Shown here piece by piece: positions 13,901 through 24,200 of a stretch of 64,000 nucleotides of DNA (its first letter is position 1; every line of letters begins with the position of its first letter). Location: positions 63,323,946 through 63,387,945 of the forward strand of contig OX381720.1 of assembly GCA_947462335.1 (NCBI GenBank), in the 5' to 3' direction. Source of the DNA: Harmothoe impar (lineage: Eukaryota; Annelida; Polychaeta; Phyllodocida; Polynoidae). A program made the translations under genes and the position numbers. The notes under the pieces were generated by a model. That model did not search any database. It was given only the letters and a program-made list of their open reading frames with translations, and had not been told where the DNA came from.

Positions 13901-16900
13901 CAGGGTGTGGGGCGGCGTGTCATGGAGCGGCAGGGTTGGGTGTGTTATGTACCACTATATGTTATTGTACCTCTATATACAGGGTGTGGGGCGGCGTGTC
14001 ATGGAGCGGCAGGGCTGGGCGTGTTATGTACCACTATATGTTATTGTACCTCTATATACAGGGTGTGGGGCAGCGTGTCATAGAGCGGCAGGGTTGGGTG
14101 TGTTATGTACCACTGTGTGTGTGTGGGTGGGTGGGTGTGTGTGGGTGTGTATACTACATGTTACATTGTACCTCTATATACAGGGCGTGGGGCGGCGTGT
14201 CATGGAGCGGCAGGGCTGGGTGTGTTATGTACCACTATATGTTATTGTACCTCTATATACAGGGCGTGGGGCGGCGTGTCATGGAGCGGCAGGGCTGGGT
14301 GTGTTATGTACCACTATATGTTATTGTACCTCTATATGTACCTGCAGGGCGTGGGGCGGCGTGTCATGGAGCGGCAGGGTTAGGTGTGTTATGTACCACT
14401 ATATGTTATTGTACCTCTATATACAGGGTGTGGGGCGGCGTGTCATGGAGTGGCAGGGTTGGGTGTGTTATGTACCACTATATGTTATTGTACCTCTATA
14501 TACAGGGTGTGGGGCGGCGTGTCATGGAGTGGCAGGGCTGGGTGTGTTATGTACCACTATATGTTATTGTACCTCTATATACAGGGCGTGGGGCGGCGTG
14601 TCATGGAGCGGCAGGGCTGGGTGTGTTATGTACCACTATATGTTATTGTACCTCTATATACAGGGTGTGGGGCGGCGTGTCATGGAGCGGCAGGGCTGGG
14701 TGTGTTATGTACCACTATATGTTATTGTACCTCTATATACAGGGTGTGGGGCGGTGTGTCATGGAGCGGCAGGGCTGGGCGTGTTATGTACCACTATATG
14801 TTATTGTACCTCTATATGTACCTGCAGGGCGTGGGGCGGCGTGTCATGGAGTGGCAGGGTTGGGTGTGTTATGTACCACTATATGTTATTGTACCTCTAT
14901 ATACAGGGTGTGGGGCGGCGTGTCATGGAGTGGCAGGGTTGGGTGTGTTATGTACCACTATATGTTATTGTACCTCTATATGTACCTGCAGGGCGTGGGG
15001 CGGCGTGTCATGGAGTGGCAGGGTTGGGTGTGTTATGTACCACTATATGTTATTGTACCTCTATATACAGGGCGTGGGGCGGCGTGTCATGGAGCGGCAG
15101 GGTTGGGCGTGTTATGTACCACTATATGTTATTGTACCTCTATATACAGGGTGTGGGGCGGCGTGTCATGGAGCGGCAGGGTTGGGCGTGTTATGTACCA
15201 CTATATGTTATTGTACCTCTATATACAGGGTGTGGGGCGGCATGTCATGGAGCGGCAGGGTTGGGTGTGTTATGTACCACTATATGTTATTGTACCTCTA
15301 TATACAGGGCGTGGGGCGGCGTGTCATGGAGCGGCAGGGTTGGGTGTGTTATGTACCACTATATGTTATTGTACCTCTATATACAGGGTGTGGGGCGGCG
15401 TGTCATGGAGCGGCAGGGTTGGGCGTGTTATGTACCACTATATGTTATTGTACCTCTATATACAGGGTGTGGGGCGGCGTGTCATGGAGCGGCAGGGTTG
15501 GGTGTGTTATGTACCACTATATGTTATTGTACCTCTATATGTACCTGCAGGGCGTGGGGCGGCGTGTCATGGAATGGCAGGGTTGGGTGTGTTATGTACC
15601 ACTATATGTTATTGTACCTCTATATACAGGGTGTGGGGCGGCATGTCATGGAGCGGCAGGGCTTGGTGTGTTATGTACCACTATATGTTATTGTACCTCT
15701 ATATACAGGGTGTGGGGCGGCGTGTCATGGAGCGGCAGGGCTTGGTGTGTTATGTACCACTATATGTTATTGTACCTCTATATACAGGGCTGTGGGGCGG
15801 CGTGTCATGGAGCGGCAGGGCTGGGTGTGTTATGTACCACTATATGTTATTGTACCTCTATATACAGGGTGTGGGGCGGCGTGTCATGGAGCGGCAGGGT
15901 TGGGTGTGTTATGTACCACTATATGTTATTGTACCTCTATATACAGGGTGTGGGGCGGCGTGTCATGGAGCGGCAGGGTTGGGTGTGTTATGTACCACTA
16001 TATGTTATTGTACCTCTATATACAGGGTGTGGGGCGGCGTGTCATGGAGCGGCAGGGCTGGGTGTGTTATGTACCACTATATGTTATTGTACCTCTATAT
16101 ACAGGGTGTGGGGCGGCGTGTCATGGAGCGGCAGGGCTGGGTGTGTTATGTACCACTATATGTTATTGTACCTCTATATACAGGGTGTGGGGCGGCGTGT
16201 CATGGAGCGGCAGGGCTGGGTGTGTTATGTACCACTATATGTTATTGTACCTCTATATACAGGGTGTGGGGCGGCGTGTCATGGAGCGGCAGGGTTGGGT
16301 GTGTTATGTACCACTATATGTTATTGTACCTCTATATACAGGGTGTGGGGCGGCGTGTCATGGAGCGGCAGGGTTGGGTGTGTTATGTACCACTATATGT
16401 TATTGTACCTCTATATACAGGGTGTGGGGCGGCGTGTCATGGAGCGGCAGGGTTGGGTGTGTTATGTACCACTATATGTTATTGTACCTCTATATACAGG
16501 GTGTGGGGCGGCGTGTCATGGAGCGGCAGGGCTTGGGTGTGTTATGTACCACTATATGTTATTGTACCTCTATATACAGGGTGTGGGGCGGCGTGTCATG
16601 GAGCGGCAGGGTTGGGTGTGTTATGTACCACTATATGTTATTGTACCTCTATATACAGGGTGTGGGGCGGCGTGTCATGGAGTGCGCAGGGTTGGGTGTG
16701 TTATGTACCACTATATGTTATTGTACCTCTATATACAGGGCGTGGGGCGGCGTGTCATGGAGCGGCAGGGTTGGGTGTGTTATGTACCACTATATGTTAT
16801 TGTACCTCTATATACAGGGCGTGGGGCGGCGTGTCATGGAGCGGCAGGGTTGGGTGTGTTATGTACCACTATATGTTATTGTACCTCTATATACAGGGCG

Positions 16901-19900
16901 TGGGGCGGCGTGTCATGGAGCGGCAGGGTTGGGTGTGTTATGTACCACTATATGTTATTGTACCTCTATATACAGGGTGTGGGGCGGCGTGTCATGGAGC
17001 GGCAGGGTTGGGTGTGTTATGTACCACTATATGTTATTGTACCTCTATATACAGGGTGTGGGGCGGCGTGTCATGGAGCGGCAGGGCTTGGGTGTGTTAT
17101 GTACCACTATATGTTATTGTACCTCTATATACAGGGTGTGGGCGGCGTGTCATGGAGCGGCAGGGCTGGGTGTGTTATGTACCACTATATGTTATTGTAC
17201 CTCTATATACAGGGTGTGGGGCGGCGTGTCATGGAGCGGCAGGGCTGGGTGTGTTATGTACCACTATATGTTATTGTACCTCTATATACAGGGTGTGGGG
17301 CGGCGTGTCATGGAGCGGCAGGGCTGGGTGTGTTATGTACCACTATATGTTATTGTACCTCTATATACAGGGTGTGGGGCGGCGTGTCATGGAGCGGCAG
17401 GGCTGGGTGTGTTATGTACCACTATATGTTATTGTACCTCTATATACAGGGTGTGGGGCGGCGTGTCATGGAGCGGCAGGGCTGGGTGTGTTATGTACCA
17501 CTATATGTTATTGTACCTCTATATACAGGGTGTGGGGCGGCGTGTCATGGAGCGGCAGGGTTGGGTGTGTTATGTACCACTATATGTTATTGTACCTCTA
17601 TATACAGGGTGTGGGGCGGCGTGTCATGGAGCGGCAGGGCTGGGTGTGTTATGTACCACTATATGTTATTGTACCTCTATATACAGGGTGTGGGGCGGCG
17701 TGTCATGGAGCGGCAGGGCTTGGGTGTGTTATGTACCACTATATGTTATTGTACCTCTATATACAGGGTGTGGGGCGGCGTGTCATGGAGCGGCAGGGTT
17801 GGGTGTGTTATGTACCACTATATGTTATTGTACCTCTATATACAGGGTGTGGGGCGGCGTGTCATGGAGCGGCAGGGTTGGGTGTGTTATGTACCACTAT
17901 ATGTTATTGTACCTCTATATACAGGGTGTGGGGCGGCGTGTCATGGAGCGGCAGGGTTGGGTGTGTTATGTACCACTATATGTTATTGTACCTCTATATA
18001 CAGGGTGTGGGGCGGCGTGTCATGGAGCGGCAGGGTTGGGTGTGTTATGTACCACTATATGTTATTGTACCTCTATATACAGGGTGTGGGGCGGCGTGTC
18101 ATGGAGCGCAGGGTTGGGTGTGTTATGTACCACTATATGTTATTGTACCTCTATATACAGGGTGTGGGGCGGCGTGTCATGGAGCGGCAGGGTTGGGTGT
18201 GTTATGTACCACTATATGTTATTGTACCTCTATATACAGGGTGTGGGGCGGCGTGTCATGGAGCGGCAGGGCTGGGTGTGTTATGTACCACTATATGTTA
18301 TTGTACCTCTATATACAGGGTGTGGGGCGGCGTGTCATGGAGCGGCAGGGTTGGGTGTGTTATGTACCACTATATGTTATTGTACCTCTATATACAGGGT
18401 GTGGGGCGGCGTGTCATGGAGCGGCAGGGTTCGGGTGTGTTATGTACCACTATATGTTATTGTACCTCTATATACAGGGTGTGGGGCGGCGTGTCATGGA
18501 GCGGCAGGGCTGGGTGTGTTATGTACCACTATATGTTATTGTACCTCTATATACAGGGTGTGGGGCGGGCGTGTCATGGAGCGGCAGGGTTGGGTGTGTT
18601 ATGTACCACTATATGTTATTGTACCTCTATATACAGGGTGTGGGGCGGCGTGTCATGGAGCGGCAGGGCTGGGTGTGTTATGTACCACTATATGTTATTG
18701 TACCTCTATATACAGGGTGTGGGGCGGCGTGTCATGGAGCGGCAGGGCTGGGTGTGTTATGTACCACTATATGTTATTGTACCTCTATATACAGGGTGTG
18801 GGGCGGCGTGTCATGGAGCGGCAGGGTTGGGTGTGTTATGTACCACTATATGTTATTGTACCTCTATATACAGGGTGTGGGGCGGCGTGTCATGGAGCGG
18901 CAGGGTTGGGCGTGTTATGTACCACTATATGTTATTGTACCTCTATATACAGGGTGTGGGGCGGCGTGTCATGGAGCGGCAGGGCTGGGTGTGTTATGTA
19001 CCACTATATGTTATTGTACCTCTATATACAGGGTGTGGGGCGGCGTGTCATGGAGCGGCAGGGTTGGGTGTGTTATGTACCACTATATGTTATTGTACCT
19101 CTATATACAGGGTGTGGGGCGGCGTGTCATGGAGCGGCAGGGTTGGGCGTGTTATGTACCACTATATGTTATTGTACCTCTATATACAGGGTGTGGGGCG
19201 GCGTGTCATGGAGCGGCAGGGCTTGGGTGTGTTATGTACCACTATATGTTATTGTACCTCTATATACAGGGTGTGGGGCGGCGTGTCATGGAGCGGCAGG
19301 GTTGGGTGTGTTATGTACCACTATATGTTATTGTACCTCTATATACAGGGTGTGGGGCGGCGTGTCATGGAGCGGCAGGGTTGGGTGTGTTATGTACCAC
19401 TATATGTTATTGTACCTCTATATACAGGGTGTGGGGCGGCGTGTCATGGAGCGGCAGGGTTGGGTGTGTTATGTACCACTATATGTTATTGTACCTCTAT
19501 ATACAGGGTGTGGGGCGGCGTGTCATGGAGCGGCAGGGTTGGGTGTGTTATGTACCACTATATGTTATTGTACCTCTATATACAGGGTGTGGGGCGGCGT
19601 GTCATGGAGCGGCAGGGTTGGGTGTGTTATGTACCACTATATGTTATTGTACCTCTATATACAGGGTGTGGGGCGGCGTGTCATGGAGCGGCAGGGTTGG
19701 GCGTGTTATGTACCACTATATGTTATTGTACCTCTATATACAGGGTGTGGGGCGGCGTGTCATGGAGCGGCAGGGTTGGGTGTGTTATGTACCACTATAT
19801 GTTATTGTACCTCTATATACAGGGTGTGGGGCGGCGTGTCATGGAGCGGCAGGGTTGGGTGTGTTATGTACCACTATATGTTATTGTACCTCTATATACA

Positions 19901-20811
19901 GGGTGTGGGGCGGCGTGTCATGGAGCGGCAGGGTTGGGTGTGTTATGTACCACTATATGTTATTGTACCTCTATATACAGGGTGTGGGGCGGCGTGTCAT
20001 GGAGCGGCAGGGTTGGGTGTGTTATGTACCACTATATGTTATTGTACCTCTATATACAGGGTGTGGGGCGGCGTGTCATGGAGCGGCAGGGTTGGGTGTG
20101 TTATGTACCACTATATGTTATTGTACCTCTATATACAGGGCTGTGGGGCGGCGTGTCATGGAGCGGCAGGGTTGGGTGTGTTATGTACCACTATATGTTA
20201 TTGTACCTCTATATACAGGGTGTGGGGCGGCGTGTCATGGAGCGGCAGGGTGGGTGTGTTATGTACCACTATATGTTATTGTACCTCTATATACAGGGTG
20301 TGGGGCGGCGTGTCATGGAGCGGCAGGGTTGGGTGTGTTATGTACCACTATATGTTATTGTACCTCTATATACAGGGTGTGGGGCGGCGTGTCATGGAGC
20401 GGCAGGGTTGGGTGTGTTATGTACCACTATATGTTATTGTACCTCTATATACAGGGTGTGGGGCGGCGTGTCATGGAGCGGCAGGGCTGGGTGTGTTATG
20501 TACCACTATATGTTATTGTACCTCTATATACAGGGTGTGGGGCGGCGTGTCATGGAGCGGCAGGGTTGGGCTGTGTTATGTACCACTATATGTTATTGTA
20601 CCTCTATATACAGGGTGTGGGGCGGCGTGTCATGGAGCGGCAGGGTTGGGTGTGTTATGTACCACTATATGTTATTGTACCTCTATATACAGGGTGTGGG
20701 GCGGCGTGTCATGGAGCGGCAGGGTTGGGTGTGTTATGTACCACTATATGTTATTGTACCTCTATATACAGGGTGTGGGGCGGCGTGTCATGGAGCGGCA
20801 GGGCTGGGTGT
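3272..20811 (+). CDS. GPATCH3: G patch domain-containing protein 3 (partial; N-terminal exon and C-terminus outside or in gap)
   Basis: Four exons join in phase with GT-AG borders: 3272-3519, 4300-4692, 6083-6260 and 8401-8582. A fifth exon begins with GVGRRVMERQGW, the first part of a G-patch. Segments matching the vertebrate GPATCH3 order are the QLPELHPP/GNVGTP region, the acidic DYGGPVEDCPEPDE stretch, YERHEALHSDVTHHV, KWEKGGSGLVFYTDAQ, DFDERTADDWDVD and FEKHTK leading into the G-patch. The family is nuclear or cytoplasmic. G-patch proteins generally activate DEAH-box RNA helicases, and human GPATCH3 has been linked to damping of RIG-I/MAVS signalling (recalled knowledge). The starting methionine exon was not found in 1-3271. 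The rest of the G-patch (the EGxGLG part) and the C-terminus are absent, and presumably lie in the N gap. Three of the four internal acceptors are preceded by tandem decoy copies. Identity is confident, the gene model is partial. Confidence 0.9.
3601..4052. repeat. Direct duplication in GPATCH3 intron (about 130 bp, twice)
   Basis: The segment at about 3601-3733 recurs at about 3921-4052 with scattered substitutions. Shared landmarks are CAGCTCATG, ATGATAAATATA and GTCATTCAGCCTTTAG. The intervening intron sequence is unremarkable. Confidence 0.75.
4300..4692 (+). CDS. GPATCH3: GPATCH3 exon: acidic and low-complexity middle region
   Basis: The acceptor is TTACCAG at 4299 and the donor is TCA|GTAAGT at 4692/4693, with phase 0 at both ends. 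The exon begins VHYDYGGPVEDCPEPDE, equivalent to the acidic segment of vertebrate GPATCH3. It continues through a Ser/Gly/Pro-rich, probably disordered stretch. It then has a basic cluster (GKAGKRKRKQPKVK), a plausible nuclear localisation signal, and an acidic end (DSEGEDFEEP). The basic insert is longer than I recall for the vertebrate protein. Confidence 0.85.
4693..5510. other. GPATCH3 intron, no gene seen
   Basis: This is AT-rich intron. Two similar short passages (about 4920-4965 and 5390-5445, sharing TTTCTCTCA and GTGATGACTG) suggest an old local duplication. The 3' end grades into a TTG microsatellite that is incorporated into the following array. Confidence 0.5.
5511..6082 (+). repeat. 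Acceptor-edge tandem array in GPATCH3 (5 decoy copies)
   Basis: Units of 109-124 bp each hold a (TTG)n-rich intron end, a TTGTTGCAG acceptor and the first 66 nt of the 6083 exon. Exon fragments start at 5511, 5632, 5741, 5850 and 5959, and the full exon starts at 6083. The exon parts are almost identical, and the CTG/CTT difference groups the last two. Each truncated copy runs into TTGTTGTAA, so using a decoy acceptor adds only Val-Leu-Leu before a stop. Confidence 0.93.
6083..6260 (+). CDS. GPATCH3: GPATCH3 exon: YERHEALHSDVT...FYTDAQ (functional last copy)
   Basis: The acceptor is TTGTTGCAG at 6082 and the donor is GGGCG|GTAAGT at 6260/6261, entering in phase 0 and leaving in phase 1. It encodes DSDDCEDYERHEALHSDV, then ERNKERLFESEIELKWEKGG and SGLVFYTDAQYWDQQKG, the most conserved block of GPATCH3 outside the G-patch. 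The first 66 nt, plus preceding intron, are tandemly repeated five more times just upstream. Only this last copy continues into a full exon with a good donor. Confidence 0.9.
6304..6673. mobile_element. Miniature inverted-repeat element in GPATCH3 intron
   Basis: Imperfect terminal inverted repeats of about 37 bp start TAGGCTACTCAAAAAAA (6304) and end TTTTTTGAGTGGCCTTA (6673). Both carry GGTTTCTCATCACC or its complement. The interior is AT-rich and non-coding. The size of about 370 bp fits a MITE. No transposase was seen. Confidence 0.6.
6984..7275. repeat. Cluster of inverted repeats in GPATCH3 intron
   Basis: One hairpin is formed by GGGAAGGTC and GACCTTCCC (about 6989-7013). A second has 12-bp arms GATGCACCAATG/CATTGGTGCATC (about 7101-7157). 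GATGCAT or TGATGC motifs recur to 7275. The pattern suggests a small foldback element, but no family is assigned. The rest of 7276-7877 is plain intron. Confidence 0.5.
7878..8400 (+). repeat. Acceptor-edge tandem array in GPATCH3 (4 decoy copies, 117-bp unit)
   Basis: Units start at 7878, 8050, 8167 and 8284, before the full exon at 8401. Each carries about 54 nt of exon (DFDERTADDWDVD...EVYTD), a GT-rich intron piece and a new GTGTTACAG acceptor. The first unit is 172 bp because of an expanded GT/GTAT microsatellite. The other spacings are exactly 117 bp (39 codons), so these copies are mutually in frame and stop-free. Confidence 0.93.
8401..8582 (+). CDS. GPATCH3: GPATCH3 exon: DFDERTADDWDVD...FEKHTK (functional last copy)
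   Basis: The acceptor is GTGTTACAG at 8400 and the donor is AAG|GTTAGT at 8582/8583. The exon completes a GAC codon from the previous exon and ends in phase 0. It encodes DFDERTADDWDVDTEVYTD, then GDKDARDFILMRQETRRR and FEKHTK, which directly precedes the G-patch in vertebrate homologues. Four truncated copies of its 5' edge lie upstream at 7878, 8050, 8167 and 8284. The last three upstream copies are in frame with the true exon and open throughout. Confidence 0.9.
8958..9213. mobile_element. GC-rich dispersed element with five internal 30-bp repeats
   Basis: It begins AGTGGCGGATTTAGAGG and ends CAAATCCG, so the ends show a short inverted repeat (CGGATTT/AAATCCG). Inside are about five tandem copies of a unit containing GGGGGCGCGCCCCCTC and TTTTGCCTA. 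The form resembles widespread small hAT-like elements, but the assignment is inferential. It lies in the GPATCH3 intron just before the 79-bp array, followed by a (GCGT)n tract. Confidence 0.5.
9262..20811 (+). repeat. 79-bp minisatellite, about 146 copies, spanning the intron/G-patch exon junction
   Basis: The unit is 79 bp: a polypyrimidine-poor acceptor (CTCTATATACAG), 36 nt of coding sequence for GVGRRVMERQGW, and about 31 nt of intron starting GTGTGTTATG. The array fills 11.5 kb up to the N gap. Frequent variants are GGC/GGT at the first codon, CTGG/TTGG/TTAG at the last exon codon, TGTACCTGCAG instead of TATATACAG, and a GT-rich spacer variant at about 9710, 10790, 12568 and 14111. Larger blocks are duplicated within it. 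It is a decoy-exon array in GPATCH3, not a separate protein gene. Confidence 0.95.
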
Positions 20812-21011
20812 NNNNNNNNNNNNNNNNNNNNNNNNNNNNNNNNNNNNNNNNNNNNNNNNNNNNNNNNNNNNNNNNNNNNNNNNNNNNNNNNNNNNNNNNN
20901 NNNNNNNNNNNNNNNNNNNNNNNNNNNNNNNNNNNNNNNNNNNNNNNNNNNNNNNNNNNNNNNNNNNNNNNNNNNNNNNNNNNNNNNNNNNNNNNNNNNN
21001 NNNNNNNNNNN
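20812..21011. other. Assembly gap, 200 N
   Basis: Exactly 200 undetermined bases follow directly on the 79-bp array. The round length looks like a placeholder. The missing pieces on both sides (rest of GPATCH3; signal peptide and most of the first flytrap module of the receptor) require several kilobases, so the true gap is larger or the join is wrong. Confidence 0.95.
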
Positions 21012-21109
21012 TGTTTAATGCACAGTAGATGCATATATGTTAACATGTATTCATCATTGTAATCCTGGCAGTATCTGTGATCACTATACTAATAACAATA
21101 TCCATGTCC

Positions 21110-21160
21110 ATGTGCAGAACCTATGCATGTGGCACCCTAATGGTATCACCAGTTCTCATA
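21110..21160 (+). repeat. Degenerate decoy of receptor exon 1 acceptor
   Basis: TGTGCAG followed by AACCTATGCATGTGGCACCC resembles the true exon 1 start (GACCTACGCGCGTGGCATCC at 21284). Shared bases continue for about 28 nt and then decay. The copy ends in unrelated intron, so it looks like an old acceptor-edge duplication. Confidence 0.6.
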
Positions 21161-21283
21161 CTCTTGTATGACATGCACCCTGTATATAAACATGTTTGGT
21201 ATCAAATTAAAGCTGAGTTTGACTCTGGTAAAAGCAACTTCAAAATGAGAATTTACAGTAAAAAAAGCGGTCTATATCTGCAG

Positions 21284-24200
21284 GACCTACGCGCGTGGCA
21301 TCCTGACAGTCGCCCCGGCCAGCAGGAACATCGCTGAGTTTGAGGACCACTGGGTGCGGCTCAGTGACACCAGCCCCCCCAGTAACAACCCCTGGTACAG
21401 GAACTGGTACATGACTGTTAACAGATGTAGGCTGGCCGGTAAGTACCCCCCCCTACTCTACACACAGACTCACCCCCCTCCCCCAGTAACAACCCCTGGT
21501 ACAGGAACTGGTACATGACCGTTAACAGATGTAGGCTGGCCGGTAAGTACCCCCCCCCCCCCTACAACTCTACACACAGCCTCACCCCCCTCCCCCAGTA
21601 ACAACCCCTGGTACAGGAACTGGTACATGACCGTTAACAGATGTAGGCTGGCCGGTAAGTACCCCCCCCCCCCATACCCCACACACAGCCTCACCCCCCC
21701 CCCCCAACACACACACAACCCCTGGTACAGGAACTGGTACATGACCATTAACAGATGTAGGCTGGCCGGTAAGTACCCCCTTCCCCCATACCCTACACAC
21801 AGCCTCACCCCCCCCCCCCAACACACACACAACCCCTGTTACAGGAACTGGTACATGACTGTGAACAGATTCAGGCTAGCCGTTAAGTTACTCCATCCAC
21901 CCCTTACAGACCACCTCACTCCCCCCTACTCCCGGTAACAATCCCTTGTCCGGCAAGTGGTACTTGACTTTTAACTGCTTTAGACTAGCTTATAATGTGG
22001 TTAGATATTGCCCACGCTTACTTATAAACTTGATCCAATAGGTATATGCAATTATCAACTTTTCTGATATACAAAGAGACTTTGTTTTTCTATCAGGTCA
22101 TATAGAGTATATATGTACTTAAAATCTCCTGTATTTTAATTCAATTATATTATTTCATTTTATGTGCACACAACTGTGTTTTTGTTGGTAGTACTAGTTG
22201 ATCAAATAAGTTCATCCAAGATAAATCCTTGTATTCTAGGAGTAAACTATGCCCCATACAACACGTACAACCAGTGCCCGTCTAGCAGTGAGTCTCAGCG
22301 CCGTGCGAGCTACGTCCAGTCACCTTACGTGGAACCTGCCATCCTGTCCCTCTACACCTACGCCAGGGCCATCAAGGTAGGCACCGCAACACAGGGGGCG
22401 CCACAGGCATTCTCACCAGCATTTAAAAGAAATAACTACTGTGTGTTACCCTCATACCCGCTGTATGCAAATTAAAATCAGCTTTAATTTGTTACTTGTA
22501 CCATAGTGCAAGTGGCATAATTTGAAAGAAAATATTCTAGTTGGTTTTGCTTTGATTTTAAATGAAACTAAATAGATCCAGTCTGTGTAATGCGCAGCTT
22601 AAAACCACATAACACTACATAGTCTTTTTTTTCATGAATTCTTTCAAAACTGCCATTCCTCATAGTACAGCAAAGACACTGTATCTTCTTACATCATAAT
22701 TGTCTGAGTTACCAAGTGGTATGCAGCAACACATTTTAGGACTAACTGTTTACATTGCCCTCCCCCCCCCAATACAGGCAGCCTGCAGTGCGCTGTGCCC
22801 AGGCTCCAGTCGCGGTGTGTTTAGCACTAACTGTTCCCCTTGTTCCCTTACTACAGGGCTCCGGCAGCGGTGTGTTTAGCACTAACTGTTCCCCTTGTTC
22901 CCTTAATACAGGCTGCCCGTAGTGCGCTGTGCCCGGGCTCCAGTCGCGGTGTGTGTGCAGCCTTCCTCAGGATGACCTCCCAGGACTTCTACAACAACTA
23001 CCTCATGCCGCTAGACTTCACCTTTGGGCGTGAGGAGCGGATCCCATCGCTGGCCTCGGCTCTGGTGGAGCCGTACAGGGCCGCCAGACGAGTGCGGTTT
23101 AATGCAGCCGGGGAGATCATGGATCCATCCTACGCCGTCTACAACTTTAATGACAGGACAGGCGTCTACCAGTTCAACAAGGTTAGTGGGATACTTAATA
23201 CTTCTCATATAAAGTGTAGAAGTGAAATGTCTAGAGCACGCTGAGTACGTTGCACACTTTCTTAACAAGGTTATATTTGGTTGAAAGGGTGCAAAGTAGC
23301 ATATTTTTCACAGGTTTGGCTATCCCTGCTGCCACCTGGGCAGAGTCAAAATTATAACAAATAGCTGTGATTTAACATGTTCTGATGAAAAAGAAAATAG
23401 CCTGTTGTAAAAATATTTTATTACCATATATATCACTGCCTCCTTGCTGGGAAAACTCCATTCACTCAAACATCTGAACTTTATATGTTTTTCTGTAGAT
23501 GAAAACTTACCATTAGTCCACACCCTGCTCTCCTACAAACCTTCACCAGCAGATCCTCTCGCTGTATTTGTCAGTGCAGTACTGTAGGTAGTTATACGGG
23601 TCAGGGTCTAGAACGTCAAATGGAGTCGATGTGTGCGAGAACTCACAAATCTTTCTCCAAGTGTCTAGTTTTTGTACCATATTGAAATCCATGCCATGCC
23701 AGTAATAGTACTCCCTGTGGTTTAACCTGGTGAGGGTTGGTCTCCTGCCCTCTTTATAAAACCTCGCCTTACTCATCTGCACCGGCTCTACCCCTGCCTT
23801 CAGTCCGTACAGTCCCGTCACCAACACATCCTCAATACGTAGGAAGGTGGGGCGGGTGTCCTCAAATGCTGCAGTGTGTAGCCTCCTAGCTACATCCGCA
23901 GACATGAGGTAGAAATGGCCGTCTATATAGTCAGGGTAGGTGTTCCCAATGTATTCAATGACTGGCACTTGGTATTTCCCTTCCCGGGCAACTTCTGTTT
24001 TTTCGTGGAGAAACCCTGTCAGGATTTTTGTAGTTTTATCTTGTCGTTTCATCTGATGTAGTCGTGAAATTAAGGAGAAGGTGTTTATAATGATGTCATC
24101 ATCTGTTTTGAGGACATACTCAGCTTTAGGACAGGATAAAGCTGCCCAGTGCAAACCACTGATGGTTTTAAGTGTCAGGTTATCATAGTGCTCAACGAAA

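Noticed and set aside
9262..20811. Regular direct repeats reminiscent of a CRISPR array
   Set aside because: There are no unique spacers. Whole 79-bp units are repeated head to tail, derive from a gene's exon/intron junction, and the window is eukaryotic.
9174..21062. Open frames of 1,229 to 2,701 codons on the + strand
   Set aside because: They are read-throughs of the 79-bp array, cycle through all three frames of the same unit, and run into the N gap. They do not represent proteins.
22840..22911. Exon 3 starting upstream as one longer exon including the CCGGCAGCGG copy
   Set aside because: The upstream copies break off after about 20-40 nt of exon sequence into repeated intron, while the exon at 22912 joins in phase with exon 2.
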